64,000 bases of DNA from Sclerotinia nivalis (Eukaryota; Ascomycota; Leotiomycetes; Helotiales; Sclerotiniaceae), in NCBI GenBank assembly GCA_029531795.1, contig JAPEIS010000002.1, positions 744,001 to 808,000 on the forward strand, read 5' to 3'. Under the pieces are notes generated by a model. That model was not told where the DNA came from and did no database searches. It worked only from the letters and a program-made list of their open reading frames with translations. The position numbers and the translations under genes were made by a program. Below, in pieces: positions 48,399 to 61,000 of this stretch (position 1 is its first letter; each line of letters opens with the position of its first letter).

Positions 48399-51300
48399 AT
48401 GGACGGAAAAGCCATGTACGCCTCATCCGAGGAGCAGGACGACGAAATCTTTCAAGTCCAACCTAGACCAGAAATGCGAATCAGATTCGGCGCTCAAGAT
48501 GAAGAGGCAGGCAGGCAAACGAGCACACTTCCTAGAATGGCTCGGACAATCACAAATAGCTCACAACTATCGGCTACAAGCTCAAGGCGCCGCAGAGTGT
48601 CCATCGATCCAGCAACTGCTCTTCCAATTACTTACCGCACAGTCTCATTTGCAATTGAAGAGAGTAAGGAGATACAAAGGGCTGAAGCAGATCGTGCAAA
48701 GAAGGATGCGGCAGCTGAGCTTGGTGATTTGGAGTGGCATACTCTGTCCACAGACGACGTAATAGGTCGGCTAGAGACATCAGTTACTGAAGGTCTCTCC
48801 AAGGAACAGGTCGAGGTCAAAACGAAAGAGTTTGGAAAGAATATGCCTTCGAAACCACCATCAGACTTGCTCTCGAGGGGTAAGTCTGTTTCCATATGTA
48901 TTAGCGTTACACGCATTTCTTTTAGTCATCTGAATAATCTCTAATACTCCCAATTCTTAGTCTTTGGATATCTGTTTGGTGGATTTGGATCCGTCTTATT
49001 GATCGGTGGTATCTTGGTCACTATTACTTATGAACCACTCGGAGAACCAAATCCAGCACAGGCCAATCTAGCCCTTGCGATTGTCCTCTACGCCGTCTTC
49101 GTCATCCAAGCCCTATTCAATGCATGGCAGGATTGGTCATCGTCTCGGACAATGGCGTCCATCTCTGGCATGCTTCCTGATGACTGCTTCGTCCTCCGCA
49201 ATGGCAACCGCGTAGAGCTCGCCGCAGTCGATCTAGTTCCCGGTGACATTCTTTACATAAAGTCTGGCAATAAGCTGCCTGCAGATGTTCGTTTCATTGA
49301 AATCTCATCTGATGCTAAGTTTGATCGCTCTATCTTGACTGGGGAATCACAACCTATTCCAGGTTCAATTGAGAATACAGATCTCAATTATTTGGAGACG
49401 CATAACATTGGTATGCAGGGAACGCATTGCATCTCTGGAAGCGCAATAGGAGTCACTGTCAGCACGGGAGATAAGACGGTGTTTGGAAAGATTGCTAAAT
49501 TAACCAATACTCCGAAGACAGGTATGACCACATTGCAGAGGGAGATCTTGAGGTTTATCATAATCATCTGTTCCATTATGGTGTTCTTCAACATAGTTGT
49601 CATCATCTGTTGGGCCGCATGGTTGCGACATTCACATCCCGACTGGATCACCATTGCTGGATTGATTGTTGGTATGTGATTTTTCTTTCTTTAGTTTATC
49701 TCATCTATCACTTGAAACTAGAAAGGAACGTTGGCTAACAGGTTTTTAGATATCGTGACCGTGGCAGTTGCATTTATCCCTGAGGGTTTACCTATCGCAC
49801 TAACCGCTTCGTTGACCATTACTGCAAATATTATGAAAAGGAACCAAGTTCTATGCAAGTCACTAAAGACTGTCGAGACCTTGGGAGCTGTATCAGTTAT
49901 CTGCTCGGATAAGACTGGGACATTAACAAAGGTAACAGAAGTAGCACTCATCTTTAGACATTTCCGGGATTTCTGGCTAATTATCTCCTCAGAATAAAAT
50001 GTTTGTAACGGAGTGCTCAATCGCAGAAAAGACAATGACCCCGGAGCAAGCCGTCGAATTTCAAAATTCCAATGGCAATACTACCAATTGTGTGGCCCAG
50101 TTGCGATCCCTGGCAGGCCTATGCAACGCCGGCGAATTCGATGCTGCTACGCTCAATTTACCTCTTGCGGAACGAAAGATTGCGGGAGATGCGACAGATC
50201 AGGCAGTTCTTCGACTGTCAGAAACATTCGGGGAGGTTCGCCAGTTACATATGTTATGGAGAAAGACTTTCGAGCTAGCATTCAACAGCAAGAACAAATT
50301 CATGATCAGAACTCTGACGCTATCCAACCCTGAAGGTCTGGAACTTGCAGTATCACCTCAGGAGCTGGCGGAATGGAAAAAAGAAGATCTGCTGTTGACT
50401 ATTAAAGGTGCCCCAGACATTCTTGTGGAACGTTGCACTAAATATGTTGGTGAAGATGGTCATGTGTACCCATTGAACGCGGATATGAGAAACTCTATAG
50501 AGGTGATCAAAAATAAATGGTCAAGTCAGGGAAAGCGGGTGATCTTATTTGCAAGAAAAGTGCTCACAGGCCATCAAAAACAGCATAACCCCGAAAACAA
50601 CACTTTTGAGGCCGAGATTATGCGACAAGCTGGTAGCGATTTGATTCTAGTGGGGCTTGTCGGCATTGTGGATCCTCCCCGAGATGATATACCAGAGGTG
50701 GTAAAAGTCTTAAGGAGAGCTGGCATACGAATCTTCATGGTCACTGGCGATTTCAAACTCACTGCTCAAGCTATTGCTATCGAATGTGGTATCATCACTA
50801 GTTCGACTGACATGATTCATGATGTTTCTAAGCTCGACAGAAATGGATTGGAGACTCCAAAAAGTATTTCGAGTGGTGTCATCTCTGAGAAAAATGCGGA
50901 CCCAAAGCATGGAGATGCGAGGTCCATAACTCTCAGTGGTCCGGAGTTGATCAGTTTGAATGATAATCAATGGGATCAACTCTGTCAGTATGAAGAAATT
51001 GTCTTCGCACGTACGACTCCTGAGCAGAAGCTACGAATTGTCAAAGGTATGCTCTTAAAATCACCCCACACATCAATATGCACATGACTGACAACAGTAC
51101 AGAATTTCAAAAGCGCAAGAACATAGTAGGTATGACCGGCGACGGAGTCAACGATGCTCCATCCCTAAAAGCCGCTGACATTGGCATTGCACTTGGGAGT
51201 GGCTCCGATATCGCAATCGAAGCCGCTGATATGGTCCTGCTAGATTCTTTCGGCGCCGTCGTTGAAGCCGTCAAATACGGTCGTGTAGTCTTTGACAACC

Positions 51301-52132
51301 TCAAGAAAACTCTCATCTACCTTCTTCCCGCCGGAACTTTTTGCGAGTTCCTTCCCATCATTACGAATGTCATTCTCGGTCTTCCTCAAATCCTCAGTTC
51401 TTTCCTCATGATTATGATCTGTTGTCTTACGGATTGTGCTGGTGCGACGGTTCTTGCTTATGAGAAACCGGAAGCTGATGTGCTTTTGAGGAAACCAAGA
51501 GATGTCAAGAAAGATAGGTTGGTTGATTGGAAATTACTTTTCCATGCGTATGTCTTTCTGGGTATGCAAGAAGCCATTGCGTCGTTTGCCATGGCGTATT
51601 GGTATTGTCAACGGCGAGGAGTTACGTTTTCAATCTTGTGGTTGGGATATGGAAGGTATCCACCTCATTTGAGTGATGAGCATGTCCAAAGCGTGTTGGC
51701 TGTGGCTAGCAGCATTTACTTTGTCAATTTGGTTATTATGCAATGGTTCAACTTAATGGTAAGTCGCTCTTCTCCACTTCAACCTGCTCTTCTTTCTCCT
51801 CAGCCCTCTTAATTAATCTCCCGTTTCGAACTTTACTAACCCAATAACAGGCAACCCGCACTCGCCGTCTCTCAATCTTCCAACAACCTCCCGCCTTCAA
51901 CAAGGCAACACAGAATCTCTGGCTTTTCCCAGCCATACTTTTCGCCCTCGTCGTGATTTTCATCTTCCTCTACATACCAGGATTAACATCTGCAATCAAC
52001 AGTAGCCCGATTCCAGTGGAGTATTTCTTCTTTCCGTTGTGTTTTGGTATGTGGATACTTTTTACGGATGAGGTGAGGAAGTTTTATGTGAGGAAGTGGC
52101 CGGAAGGATGGTTGGCGAGGATGGCTTGGTAG
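48399..52132 (+). CDS. P-type cation ATPase, Na/K-ATPase alpha-like (type IIC-like)
   Basis: Six exons: 48399-48879, 48961-49671, 49750-49931, 49993-51046, 51103-51758 and 51851-52132, giving 1121 residues; introns are 81, 78, 61, 56 and 92 bp. Landmarks are [26 protein letters not shown], the ion-site helix [31 protein letters not shown] (phosphorylated Asp451), [10 protein letters not shown], and [18 protein letters not shown]. The wording around the phosphorylation site resembles animal Na/K- and H/K-ATPase alpha subunits more than fungal ENA sodium pumps or Pmr1 calcium pumps. A cytosolic N-terminal tail of about 160 residues precedes the first span. The ion is unproven; sodium, potassium or calcium are candidates. 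Confidence 0.9.
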
Positions 52133-53105
52133 AGGGGATGCATGGTAGATACTTTTGTATTTGGGGAGAGGAAATTAGAGAAGGGGATGGGTTGTGTTTA
52201 GTGTGAATGGTGCGAGATGGTTGGTGATTTGCGTTGAGATTGTAGAAATGGGACGGCTTGATTCTGATTTCGATGGGTGGCATGTCGTCGCAGAGATTAT
52301 GAGCATGATGATACTAGATTACCCTTTAGACAGACGCTTTTATGGATAATGAAAGCATTGCGATGCATTTTTGTATAATATAATAAACGATCCACGCTTC
52401 AGTGATATTTTAAATAGGTGCTTTTATTCTATCTAAGATTTGTGAGATATATTATTATGCTATGATTTTTTGGGGGGCTTTTTCGTATGTTGGATGATTG
52501 TGTCAGACTGAATGGAACCTATGGCAAGGTGATAAATAGATAAATCTTCTGGCTAGGTATTTCTTGCGGTTTGGAATAGGGTTTCTTTTACGTTGTAGAT
52601 TGACAGTACGATGTGCAATATAAGTAAGTTGTGCTGATTTCGATCCGTTATCGGTACATACTATTATTAGCTTGCTTAGGAGACACAAAATCCTTTACTT
52701 TATATTTTGATGCCGAAGATGTATCTTGAACATACAATAATCTCTGTACGAGATTTGCAAGAGTATAAAATTTATAAGAAACCCTTATTCATCTATCTGT
52801 TCTCAACTTTTTGCATAAAAGGGGCTCGGACATCAATGAAGCTCTAAACTTTTTGCTTACTAATCTTCATCTAGCCAAAGGCCACATCTTTACATTCAGG
52901 CACCAGTCCCAAAATTTACTAGTGTGGACACCATGAATTAACCCCAAGCTTTGAGATCTGTTCGGATTATTCCCTTCTCAACACATCACAAATCTGCGAC
53001 ATTTTCTTAAATAGCAGAGCACAGTGTCGACGTGCCATTCTTTAACTCTTCTTCTTATTCTTCTTTTTCCACTTCTGTGAGGTTTTTAAATACCAAATCG
53101 CCAAG
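52133..53105. other. Intergenic spacer
   Basis: About 970 bp between the ATPase gene and SEC61 in the same orientation; presumed SEC61 promoter and leader. No other feature. Confidence 0.4.
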
Positions 53106-54706
53106 ATGAGTGGCCGTAAGTTATATATTTTATTCTTTTTGCAGCTTATCGTCATAGGTGTCCATGAGCTTCTAAATATTCAAGATTCTTCCCACAATCA
53201 ATTGCAAAATACTGACAATGTATCTTTCTAGTTCGATTCCTCGATCTCATCAAACCCTTCTCGCCGTTCCTCCCTGAGGTTCAGCAACCTGAGACAAAGG
53301 TCCCATTCAACCAAAAATTGATGTGGACGGGTTTGACATTATTGATATTCTTGGTTATGAGCCAAATGCCATTGTATGGTATCGTGTCCTCAGATACTTC
53401 CGATCCTCTATACTGGTTGAGAATGATGTTGGCAAGTAATAGAGGTACTTTGATGGAATTGGGTATTACGCCAATTATCTCCTCGGGAATGGTTTTCCAG
53501 CTTCTTGCTGGTACACACTTGATTGATGTCAACCTTGATTTGAAGGCTGATCGCGAGTTATATCAAACTGCGCAAAAGCTCTTCGCTATTATTTTGTCGA
53601 TGGGTCAAGCAACCGTTTATGTCTTCACTGGATTGTACGGTCAACCATCCGATCTTGGTGCTGGTGTTGTCTGCCTTCTCATCCTTCAATTGGTTGTTGC
53701 TGGTTTGATTGTCATTCTTCTCGATGAGCTCCTCCAAAAGGGATATGGTCTTGGAAGTGGTATCTCCCTCTTCATTGCTACCAACATCTGCGAGTCTATC
53801 ATCTGGAAAGCATTTTCTCCCACTACCATCAACACTGGTCGTGGCCCAGAATTCGAGGGTGCCGTCATTGCGCTCTTCCACTTACTTTTGACATGGCCAA
53901 ACAAGCAACGTGCTCTTCAAGAGGCTTTCTATAGACAAAGTCTTCCTAACATCATGAACCTCTTGGCTACTATCGTCGTCTTCGCAGCCGTTATCTACCT
54001 CCAAGGTTTCCGTGTTGAGATCCCAGTCAAATCTTCCCGCCAACGTGGTGCTCGTGGATCTTACCCAGTTCGTCTCTTCTACACCTCCAACATGCCAATT
54101 ATGCTTCAATCCGCTCTCTCCTCCAACGTCTTCCTTATTTCTCAGATGTTGTACTCCCGCTTCTCCGAGAACTTGCTTGTCCAACTTTTCGGTGTTTGGG
54201 AGCCAAAGGAGGGTTCAGCACAACTTTTCGCTACCTCCGGTATCGCATACTACATGTCTCCACCTTTGAACTTCACCGATGCTCTTCTCGACCCAATTCA
54301 CACTGCTGTCTACATTACTTATATGCTCGTCGCATGTGCTATCTTCTCCAAGACTTGGATTGAGGTTTCCGGCTCCAGCCCAAGAGACGTCGCTAAGCAA
54401 CTTAAGGATCAGGGTCTCGTCATGGCTGGTCACAGAGAACAGAGCATGTACAAGGAATTGAAGCGCATCATTCCTACTGCTGCCGCTTTTGGTGGTGCCT
54501 GTATTGGTGCTCTCTCCGTTGGTAGTGACTTGTTGGGAGCTCTTGGATCTGGAACTGGTATTTTGTTGGCTGTCACGTAAGCATTCTCACTCCAATTTTA
54601 CCCATATATCAACGACTAACATTACCATAGTATTATCTACGGATACTTCGAGATCGCCGCAAAGGAGGGAGACATGGCTGGTATGAAAGGCATGATTATG
54701 GGATAA
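53106..54706 (+). CDS. SEC61: Sec61 alpha, ER protein-conducting channel
   Basis: Three exons: 53106-53115 (only 10 nt, ATG AGT GGC C), 53232-54576 and 54631-54706, giving 476 residues, the normal size. The start reads [20 protein letters not shown], the conserved N-terminus of the family. Next are [17 protein letters not shown] first-span sequence, the plug and the [19 protein letters not shown] segment, [18 protein letters not shown], the long cytosolic loop [26 protein letters not shown] ribosome contact, and [19 protein letters not shown]. The last exon encodes the final span and tail. Sec61 alpha forms the translocon pore with Sbh1 and Sss1. Introns are 116 and 54 bp. Confidence 0.97.
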
Positions 54707-55320
54707 GGATTTTCTTATCGATACTTTCAAATTTCTTCTTGTATGCTTGATTACATAAAAGAAAAGCAAATGTTTTAGGATTGGTGGTTGTTGGGAAAAT
54801 CGGGACGGGGTTCGGAGATCAAAGATATGTAGATGGAAGAGGCAATATCATTTTATCTACATACTCGCTATGATCTTTGTATAAATGTAACAATAAGTGG
54901 GAATAGGGCGCATGTACTTTTTGGAACCTGTATTGCATGAATTTTGATGGCAGGAAGTATAAGCAATGAGTATGATGTATAAAGCAAACATGTATTATAC
55001 AATGTGAAAAAAGATTTGATATATTTTATATTTAGGTTGTGTTTGTGACTGTGTGTGGTTATGTATAAATGTATTATATATTATGCAGATACATTGTAGA
55101 CATAGGTCAGTAGCAGTATTTCGCTTGCAATTAATAATATAATAGGAGTAAGGTTAATGTTGACATTGATATTAAGATTTGAAGTTGAATAGTTATGATA
55201 TATATATTTTCTAAAGTGGGTTTTTTTTCATTTGTTTTATGTATGATATTTGATATTCAATAGGATGAATGTTTCTGGGATTATAAATTCTTAATTCTCG
55301 ATTGATAATAGAAGTGGTTT

Positions 55321-55397
55321 TTGGATTGGATTGGATTGGATTGAATGTCGGGAAGGAAAATGGGGGAGGGGGTGAATTGGAATTGGAATTGGAATGG
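55321..55397. repeat. TTGGA and GAATTG tandem repeats
   Basis: Four TTGGA units at 55321-55340, then three GAATTG units at 55374-55391 with a degenerate fourth; related GGATT words continue to about 55510. Confidence 0.85.
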
Positions 55398-56879
55398 GAT
55401 TGGATTTGGAGGATAGGGGATGGAAGATGGGATTTGGGATATAGATCTTTGGGTGTATTACTGCTGTTGCTGTTGCTAAAACTAGTGAACATATAGATTG
55501 GATTGGATTATGTATGTATTTATCTATACCTTTCTGTGATAACGCTAAGAAGATATAGAAATTTGAGTTGCACTGCTAATATTCAGAGTAAAGCCTTAAC
55601 ACCTCGATTTCTTCCTCGTTGATAACCTGCCTTTCTATCAGAGGTTAAAGTAAAGCATTCCCGTGTACCGCATGAGATGTCGATTCAGAATGTTTTCAAA
55701 GCTGTGAGATTCGGTTTGTGTTTCACCAAGAGTTCGCATCTTAACGTAGGTTATTTCGGAAATGTTGTACTGTTAAGTAGTAGATAATTAGTACTTCTTC
55801 GTAGAGATAGAGACATTGGAGATAAATACTAGGAATGATAAGTGTGTTGATAGTGGTTGAAATGCAAAATGATAATCTTATTCCTATATACAAATCGAGT
55901 TGAGAGGATATGTATGTATATGGTGGTGAAAGTTCGAAAGCTGAAGGGGAAGCTAAAAGTAAAGATACTACAACCGGCTGGGAGAGCTTTCTCGATGCTT
56001 TTAGTTCGGAAAATATAACGACTTGTTTGTGCTGCATTGGATATTCGGGGATATTAAACGGGGGAAGGCGATTACTGAGATGATACGGAACATTGGGACT
56101 TGTTTACTTTTTTAAACAGGATTTGGAAAGAGAGCAATCATCAAGGCGAGATATGAGTTACAAGTCCGAGATTATAGCAGTCGAGGAGATGAGATGCTAC
56201 ATTCACCTAATGAGTGTATTGCCCGTAGAATATGAGAACGTTATGAACTTTCATCGCTCCGAATTCAGTTGGCTACTACCGTCTCGGAGTCGGCTCAAAT
56301 TGTCTCAGCCGATTTCACGACATTGTAAGCTCTGCATTGGATGAAGTGGGCCGAGAATTGGCGGACGTATGGAGAATTTGACACATGGTATGCCCCGGCA
56401 TGGGTACGAGGTTTGCGCATCTCGAAGAGATTGATTCAGATCAGATCAGCCATGTGCTAAGCTTTAGTCGTGGACCAATGTCACTGGCGAGGGCGGGTGA
56501 CACCATCAAAAATCAGAAACAGCATTTTCTGTTACCTATACATGAAGTGCCACCGGATAGTTTTACATTGAGTTCAGAGCCGTTATCGCACATGGCTTTC
56601 TGCAATACACGGATAAGGATAATTTCCGACAAATCAGATAATGAGCGGCTTTGTTCAGTAAGGAGTAAGGTGTGTTTGTGCTGTGCAGGATTTGAATGTA
56701 AAAATTGTTTGATCGTGTCCACTTTACTAAGTGAGGATGCGGCTACTATTTTCGACACCACCTTCCTTAATGGGTATTCGGCCAGTGATTCATTATCAGT
56801 AAGTTTGAGATTTTTCGTTCCGATGACTGATGGCGGTGTGGATGAAGTGTGGAGATAGAAATATGGTTCAGAAATGAAG

Positions 56880-56900
56880 GGGTGCTGGGTGCTGGGTGCT
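56880..56900. repeat. (GGGTGCT)3 tandem repeat
   Basis: Three perfect 7-bp units in the spacer upstream of the ABC transporter. Confidence 0.9.
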
Positions 56901-57344
56901 GTAGTAGTCAGGAACCAATACCAGTAATAAGGTCCCGAAAATGGGTCCAGTGTGAATACCGGTAGAGTCTTTTGAGAAATCAATCAATCTTGAAGCCTTC
57001 TAAAGTCTTTGGATATCGAGATGAGAAAAGCCATGAAGCTCGTGTTGTTCCAAGGAATAAAAAGACGGTTCGTTAGGTATTCTAGAATGTCCCAGGGTAA
57101 GAAGAACTAAGGCGGTTAAAATCAATCAGGGTGTTGAGAAGGCGTTACAGTAATAGCTTAATGAGGATGCCTTGATGTTGGTATTTTGTTGATTGGAAGT
57201 TGAAGAATGTTATTACTAGGTAGATATTGATCTGAGAAGTACTTCTCTATCTGTAAGATACAATGCAAATGATGTCTGAATGTACTGAGGCGTCTTCCTC
57301 TGGTGAGATTCATAGCTTCTAATACCAATAGTGACAATGATAAT

Positions 57345-57362
57345 AACAACAACAACAACAAC
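57345..57362. repeat. (AAC)6 microsatellite
   Basis: Six trinucleotide units. Confidence 0.95.
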
Positions 57363-57653
57363 AGCAATGATACTGTATGTAGCAACAAGATCAATGTTTT
57401 GATAAGAAATTCAAAATATTCAGAGAAGTTCCCTGTTGTCTCTTCAAATGTTCACTTGCAGGACAACCAAAAAAAGTAGCTCGTTGGTCGGTTTCGGAAG
57501 ACAGAATTAAGTACAATAAACTAGTACTTGAACAGTAGTTACAGTAGTTGAACGGGTCATCCTCAAGTGGGGTCAAATTGTTGGCTACAATAAACTATAA
57601 ACTCTTTTTGCAGATAAACCCATATGCAGTCAGTTTTCCTATCATGTAGCTTA

Positions 57654-57695
57654 TCCCATCTCCCATCTCCCATCTCGCATCTCCCATCTCCCATC
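57654..57695. repeat. (TCCCATC)6 tandem repeat
   Basis: Six 7-bp units, the fourth with one change (TCGCATC). Confidence 0.95.
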
Positions 57696-58033
57696 TTCCC
57701 TTCCATTAATACAACACATTGTTTCGACCGACTGCTGAAGTATAAACTCCTTAATACCCAAGGGAATTTGCTCGAATTTGTATATTACTCCAGAAACTGG
57801 TGGTAACCACCCAGGTGCTTCTTTTTTCTTCTGATTCATTATATACTATTTCTAAGCTCTTCGGTCTAATTTCGTCAAACTATTTCTTTTTTTCCCCACT
57901 GAGGTCATCGTTTATAAGTGCGAAATAATAATTTTACTTCATTAATCAGTTCAATGATACGTTAGGGTCACACTCGGTACGTCGAGACGTTTTAATCGCC
58001 ATCCTACTGTCCAGCGCATGCAAGAGGGCAATC

Positions 58034-61000
58034 ATGTTGGGTCAATGCAGTGGGCCTATTTGGCAAATCGATGATTTCACAAACTGCATTCAGAGAGAGT
58101 AAGTTAAACCAATTTACCTGCAGCTGTGAGTAAAACTGACTGCATGAAGTTATCTCAAAGTACTTTTCCCATTAATAGTCATCGGTCTCTCGTTCCTCAA
58201 TCTAACAATATCTGCGGTTCGCCGGAAAGTCAAGTTAAAACAGAAACACAAGTATCGCCAGCTTCGAAATGACTCAATCGACCATACAACGATAGGTAGC
58301 AATGGGTTCAGTCGGAATAATGGGGAAGCAATAGTGAACGGGAGCGATCACACCGCTATCGAGGAGGAGGATGAGGGCTTGACGATGAGTGGCGGTGGAC
58401 GATTGGTATTGACCAAAACGACTACCCAAGGCTCGGTTGCCGCCATTGATAGTCCCAGAGGACAAAATACTTTGACTATCATCGAACTCCTCGCGATTAC
58501 GGCAGAGATCGGTGTTCAAATCGCAGTTTTTGTACTTGGTGCATATGGTTCAAAGGGCGTTGTGGCCGCCATTGCTGGAATCCTTGCATGGACTTATATT
58601 TTAATACTTGCAAGTTTGAGATTTGCCTTCTCCAATACGCGGTGGAGGGTCCCAAGGATTTGGAATCATACGGCTGCTTTATACACTGCCCAATGGCTCT
58701 TCTCCCTCGTCATTTTCCGCTCTGCGATCATTCACCCACGCTCTAGGGTCAGCCAGGCACTTATTATCATAGACTTCGTACTCTGTTCGCTTCTTTTCGG
58801 ACTCGCAATAACTACACGCAAGGGCAATAAGGCTGTGGTCTTGGAGTGGGAGGGAGATATTGAACCTTCAAAAGAACCATTGGCCAGCTTGTTCTCCATT
58901 GCTACCTTCGCATGGGTGGATGCCATTGTTTGGCATGGCTATGTCAACACTTTTGAAATTGCAGATGTCTGGAACCTTATGCCAAAGGATAAGGCGGCAT
59001 CCGTCTTGGCTGATTATAGGCAGCTCAAAAAAACTACAGCCTTGACATGGCATTTGATGCGCTACTTCAAAGGTCTACTTACTGTACAGTGTGCTTATGC
59101 TGTCTTTTCTGGACTGTTCAATTTTGCGCCTACATTGTTGTTGAAAGCTACTCTTGAATACATAGAAGATCCAGATTCGGCGCCTCGCAATGTAATCTGG
59201 CTATACGTCATTCTTCTTGCTTTCACAGATATTCTTCGCTCGCTAGCTGATCAACAAGCACTTTGGATTGGCCGCAAGATCTGTATAAGATTAAGAGCAA
59301 TTATCATTGGTGAAATCTACGCTAAAGCATTAAGAAGAAAGGCTGCATCAGGGAGTGATTCTGTCCTTGGAGCAAAGAAAGGCCCTAAGAATGTAGAGAA
59401 GCCTAGCTGGTGGCGACGAGTACTGGGAAAGAAGAAGGATGAGCAAGCTCCCAATGATGCGCAAGCTCAGCCAGACGCTGCAGCTGAGATCGAAAAGAAG
59501 ACAGATGAGCAAGCTAATGTTGGTACCATTATAAATCTCATGTCTGTTGATTCCTTCAAAGTCAGCGAGGTCACTGCGTATCTTCACTTTCTCTTTGCTG
59601 CTGCTCCAACTCAATTGATCGTAGCTGTCTACCTTCTTTATCGTATCCTTGGAAAAAGTAGTGTTCCAGGTCTCATTGTTATGGCCATTCTCCTTCCTGT
59701 GAATATTGGATTCGCTCGTGGCTTTGGAGCTGCGCAAAAGAAAATCATGGCTGCTACTGATAAAAGAATCCACACAACTAATGAGGTATTGGAAAACATT
59801 CGTGTAATCAAATACTTCGCCTGGGAAAAGCGCTTCACTGATATTGTCAATGATAAACGAGCTCATGAGTTGAAAGCACTGCGCCTAAAGTATATCATCT
59901 GGGCTTTCGCTGTTGCTGTATGGAATACAGTTCCTGTTGTTATTACTTTCTTTTCATTTCTCTATTATACCGTTGGAGAGAAGAAACCACTTTATCCTTC
60001 CATCGCATTCACAGCTATCTCACTTTTCAACATCCTTCGTGTTCCTCTAGATCAATTGGGCGACATGATAGCTCATGTTCAGGAAAGTCAAGTATCGATT
60101 AATCGAGTGGAGGAATTTCTGAATGAAGACGAGACCGAAAAGTACGATCAGCTCTCACACGACAACTTGGATGAAGATGGCAATCAAATGATCGGATTTA
60201 AGGATGCTACTTTATCCTGGGGTGGCAAGGAGGCGTCCACTGACGATACCTCGGCCTCATTCCGAATGATGGATTTGAATGTCAGATTCGAAATTGGTCA
60301 TTTGAATATCGTTGCTGGACCTACTGGATCTGGAAAGACTTCTCTTTTGATGGCACTTCTCGGTGAGATGGCACTAATTAAAGGAAAGGTGTTCCTACCT
60401 GGCGCTTTCAGTCGTGAAGATGTCCAACCTGATCCCGAAACTGGTCTTACTGAAACCGTTGCCTACTGCGCGCAGCAACCTTGGCTCGTAAATGCCAACA
60501 TTAAGGAAAATATTTTGTTTGCTGCTCCGATGGACGAGAAAAGATACAAAGATGTAATCGTCGCTTGCGCTTTGGAACGTGATCTAGAGATTCTGGATGA
60601 TGGCGATGAGACACTAGTGGGTGAAAAGGGCATCAGTCTTTCAGGTGGCCAAAAACAGCGTATCTCTCTCGCGAGGGCTCTTTATTCAAACTCAAAACAT
60701 GTACTCCTTGATGATTGTTTGAGCGCTGTAGATTCACATACTGCCAAGTGGATTTTTGATAATTGTATTCGAGGACCATTGATGCTTGAGCGTACATGCA
60801 TCTTAGTCACACACAATCTATCTCTTTGTGTTCCTCATTCTCGATATGTTGTTTGCCTCGAAAATGGTAAGATCACGGAACAAGGATCCGCGGAAAAGGT
60901 TATGGCTTCAGGGAAGTTAGGTGAGGAAATCAGTAAATCACTTCCTGCTTCTGCTCCTCATTCACGGATTCCATCTCGAGTTCCTTCTAGCGTTGGTGAT

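Larger units (their letters stand above)
54707..58033. other. Largest gene-free spacer, rich in short tandem repeats
   Basis: About 3.3 kb between SEC61 and the ABC transporter gene. An open frame at 56385-56858 (plus) overlaps another of almost equal length on the minus strand (56513-56983); neither shows a domain or a splice context I trust. Four tandem repeats are listed separately. Confidence 0.45.

Noticed and set aside
56385..56858. 157-codon open frame on the plus strand
   Set aside because: No recognisable domain, unconvincing start context and an antisense frame of nearly the same length; more likely chance.
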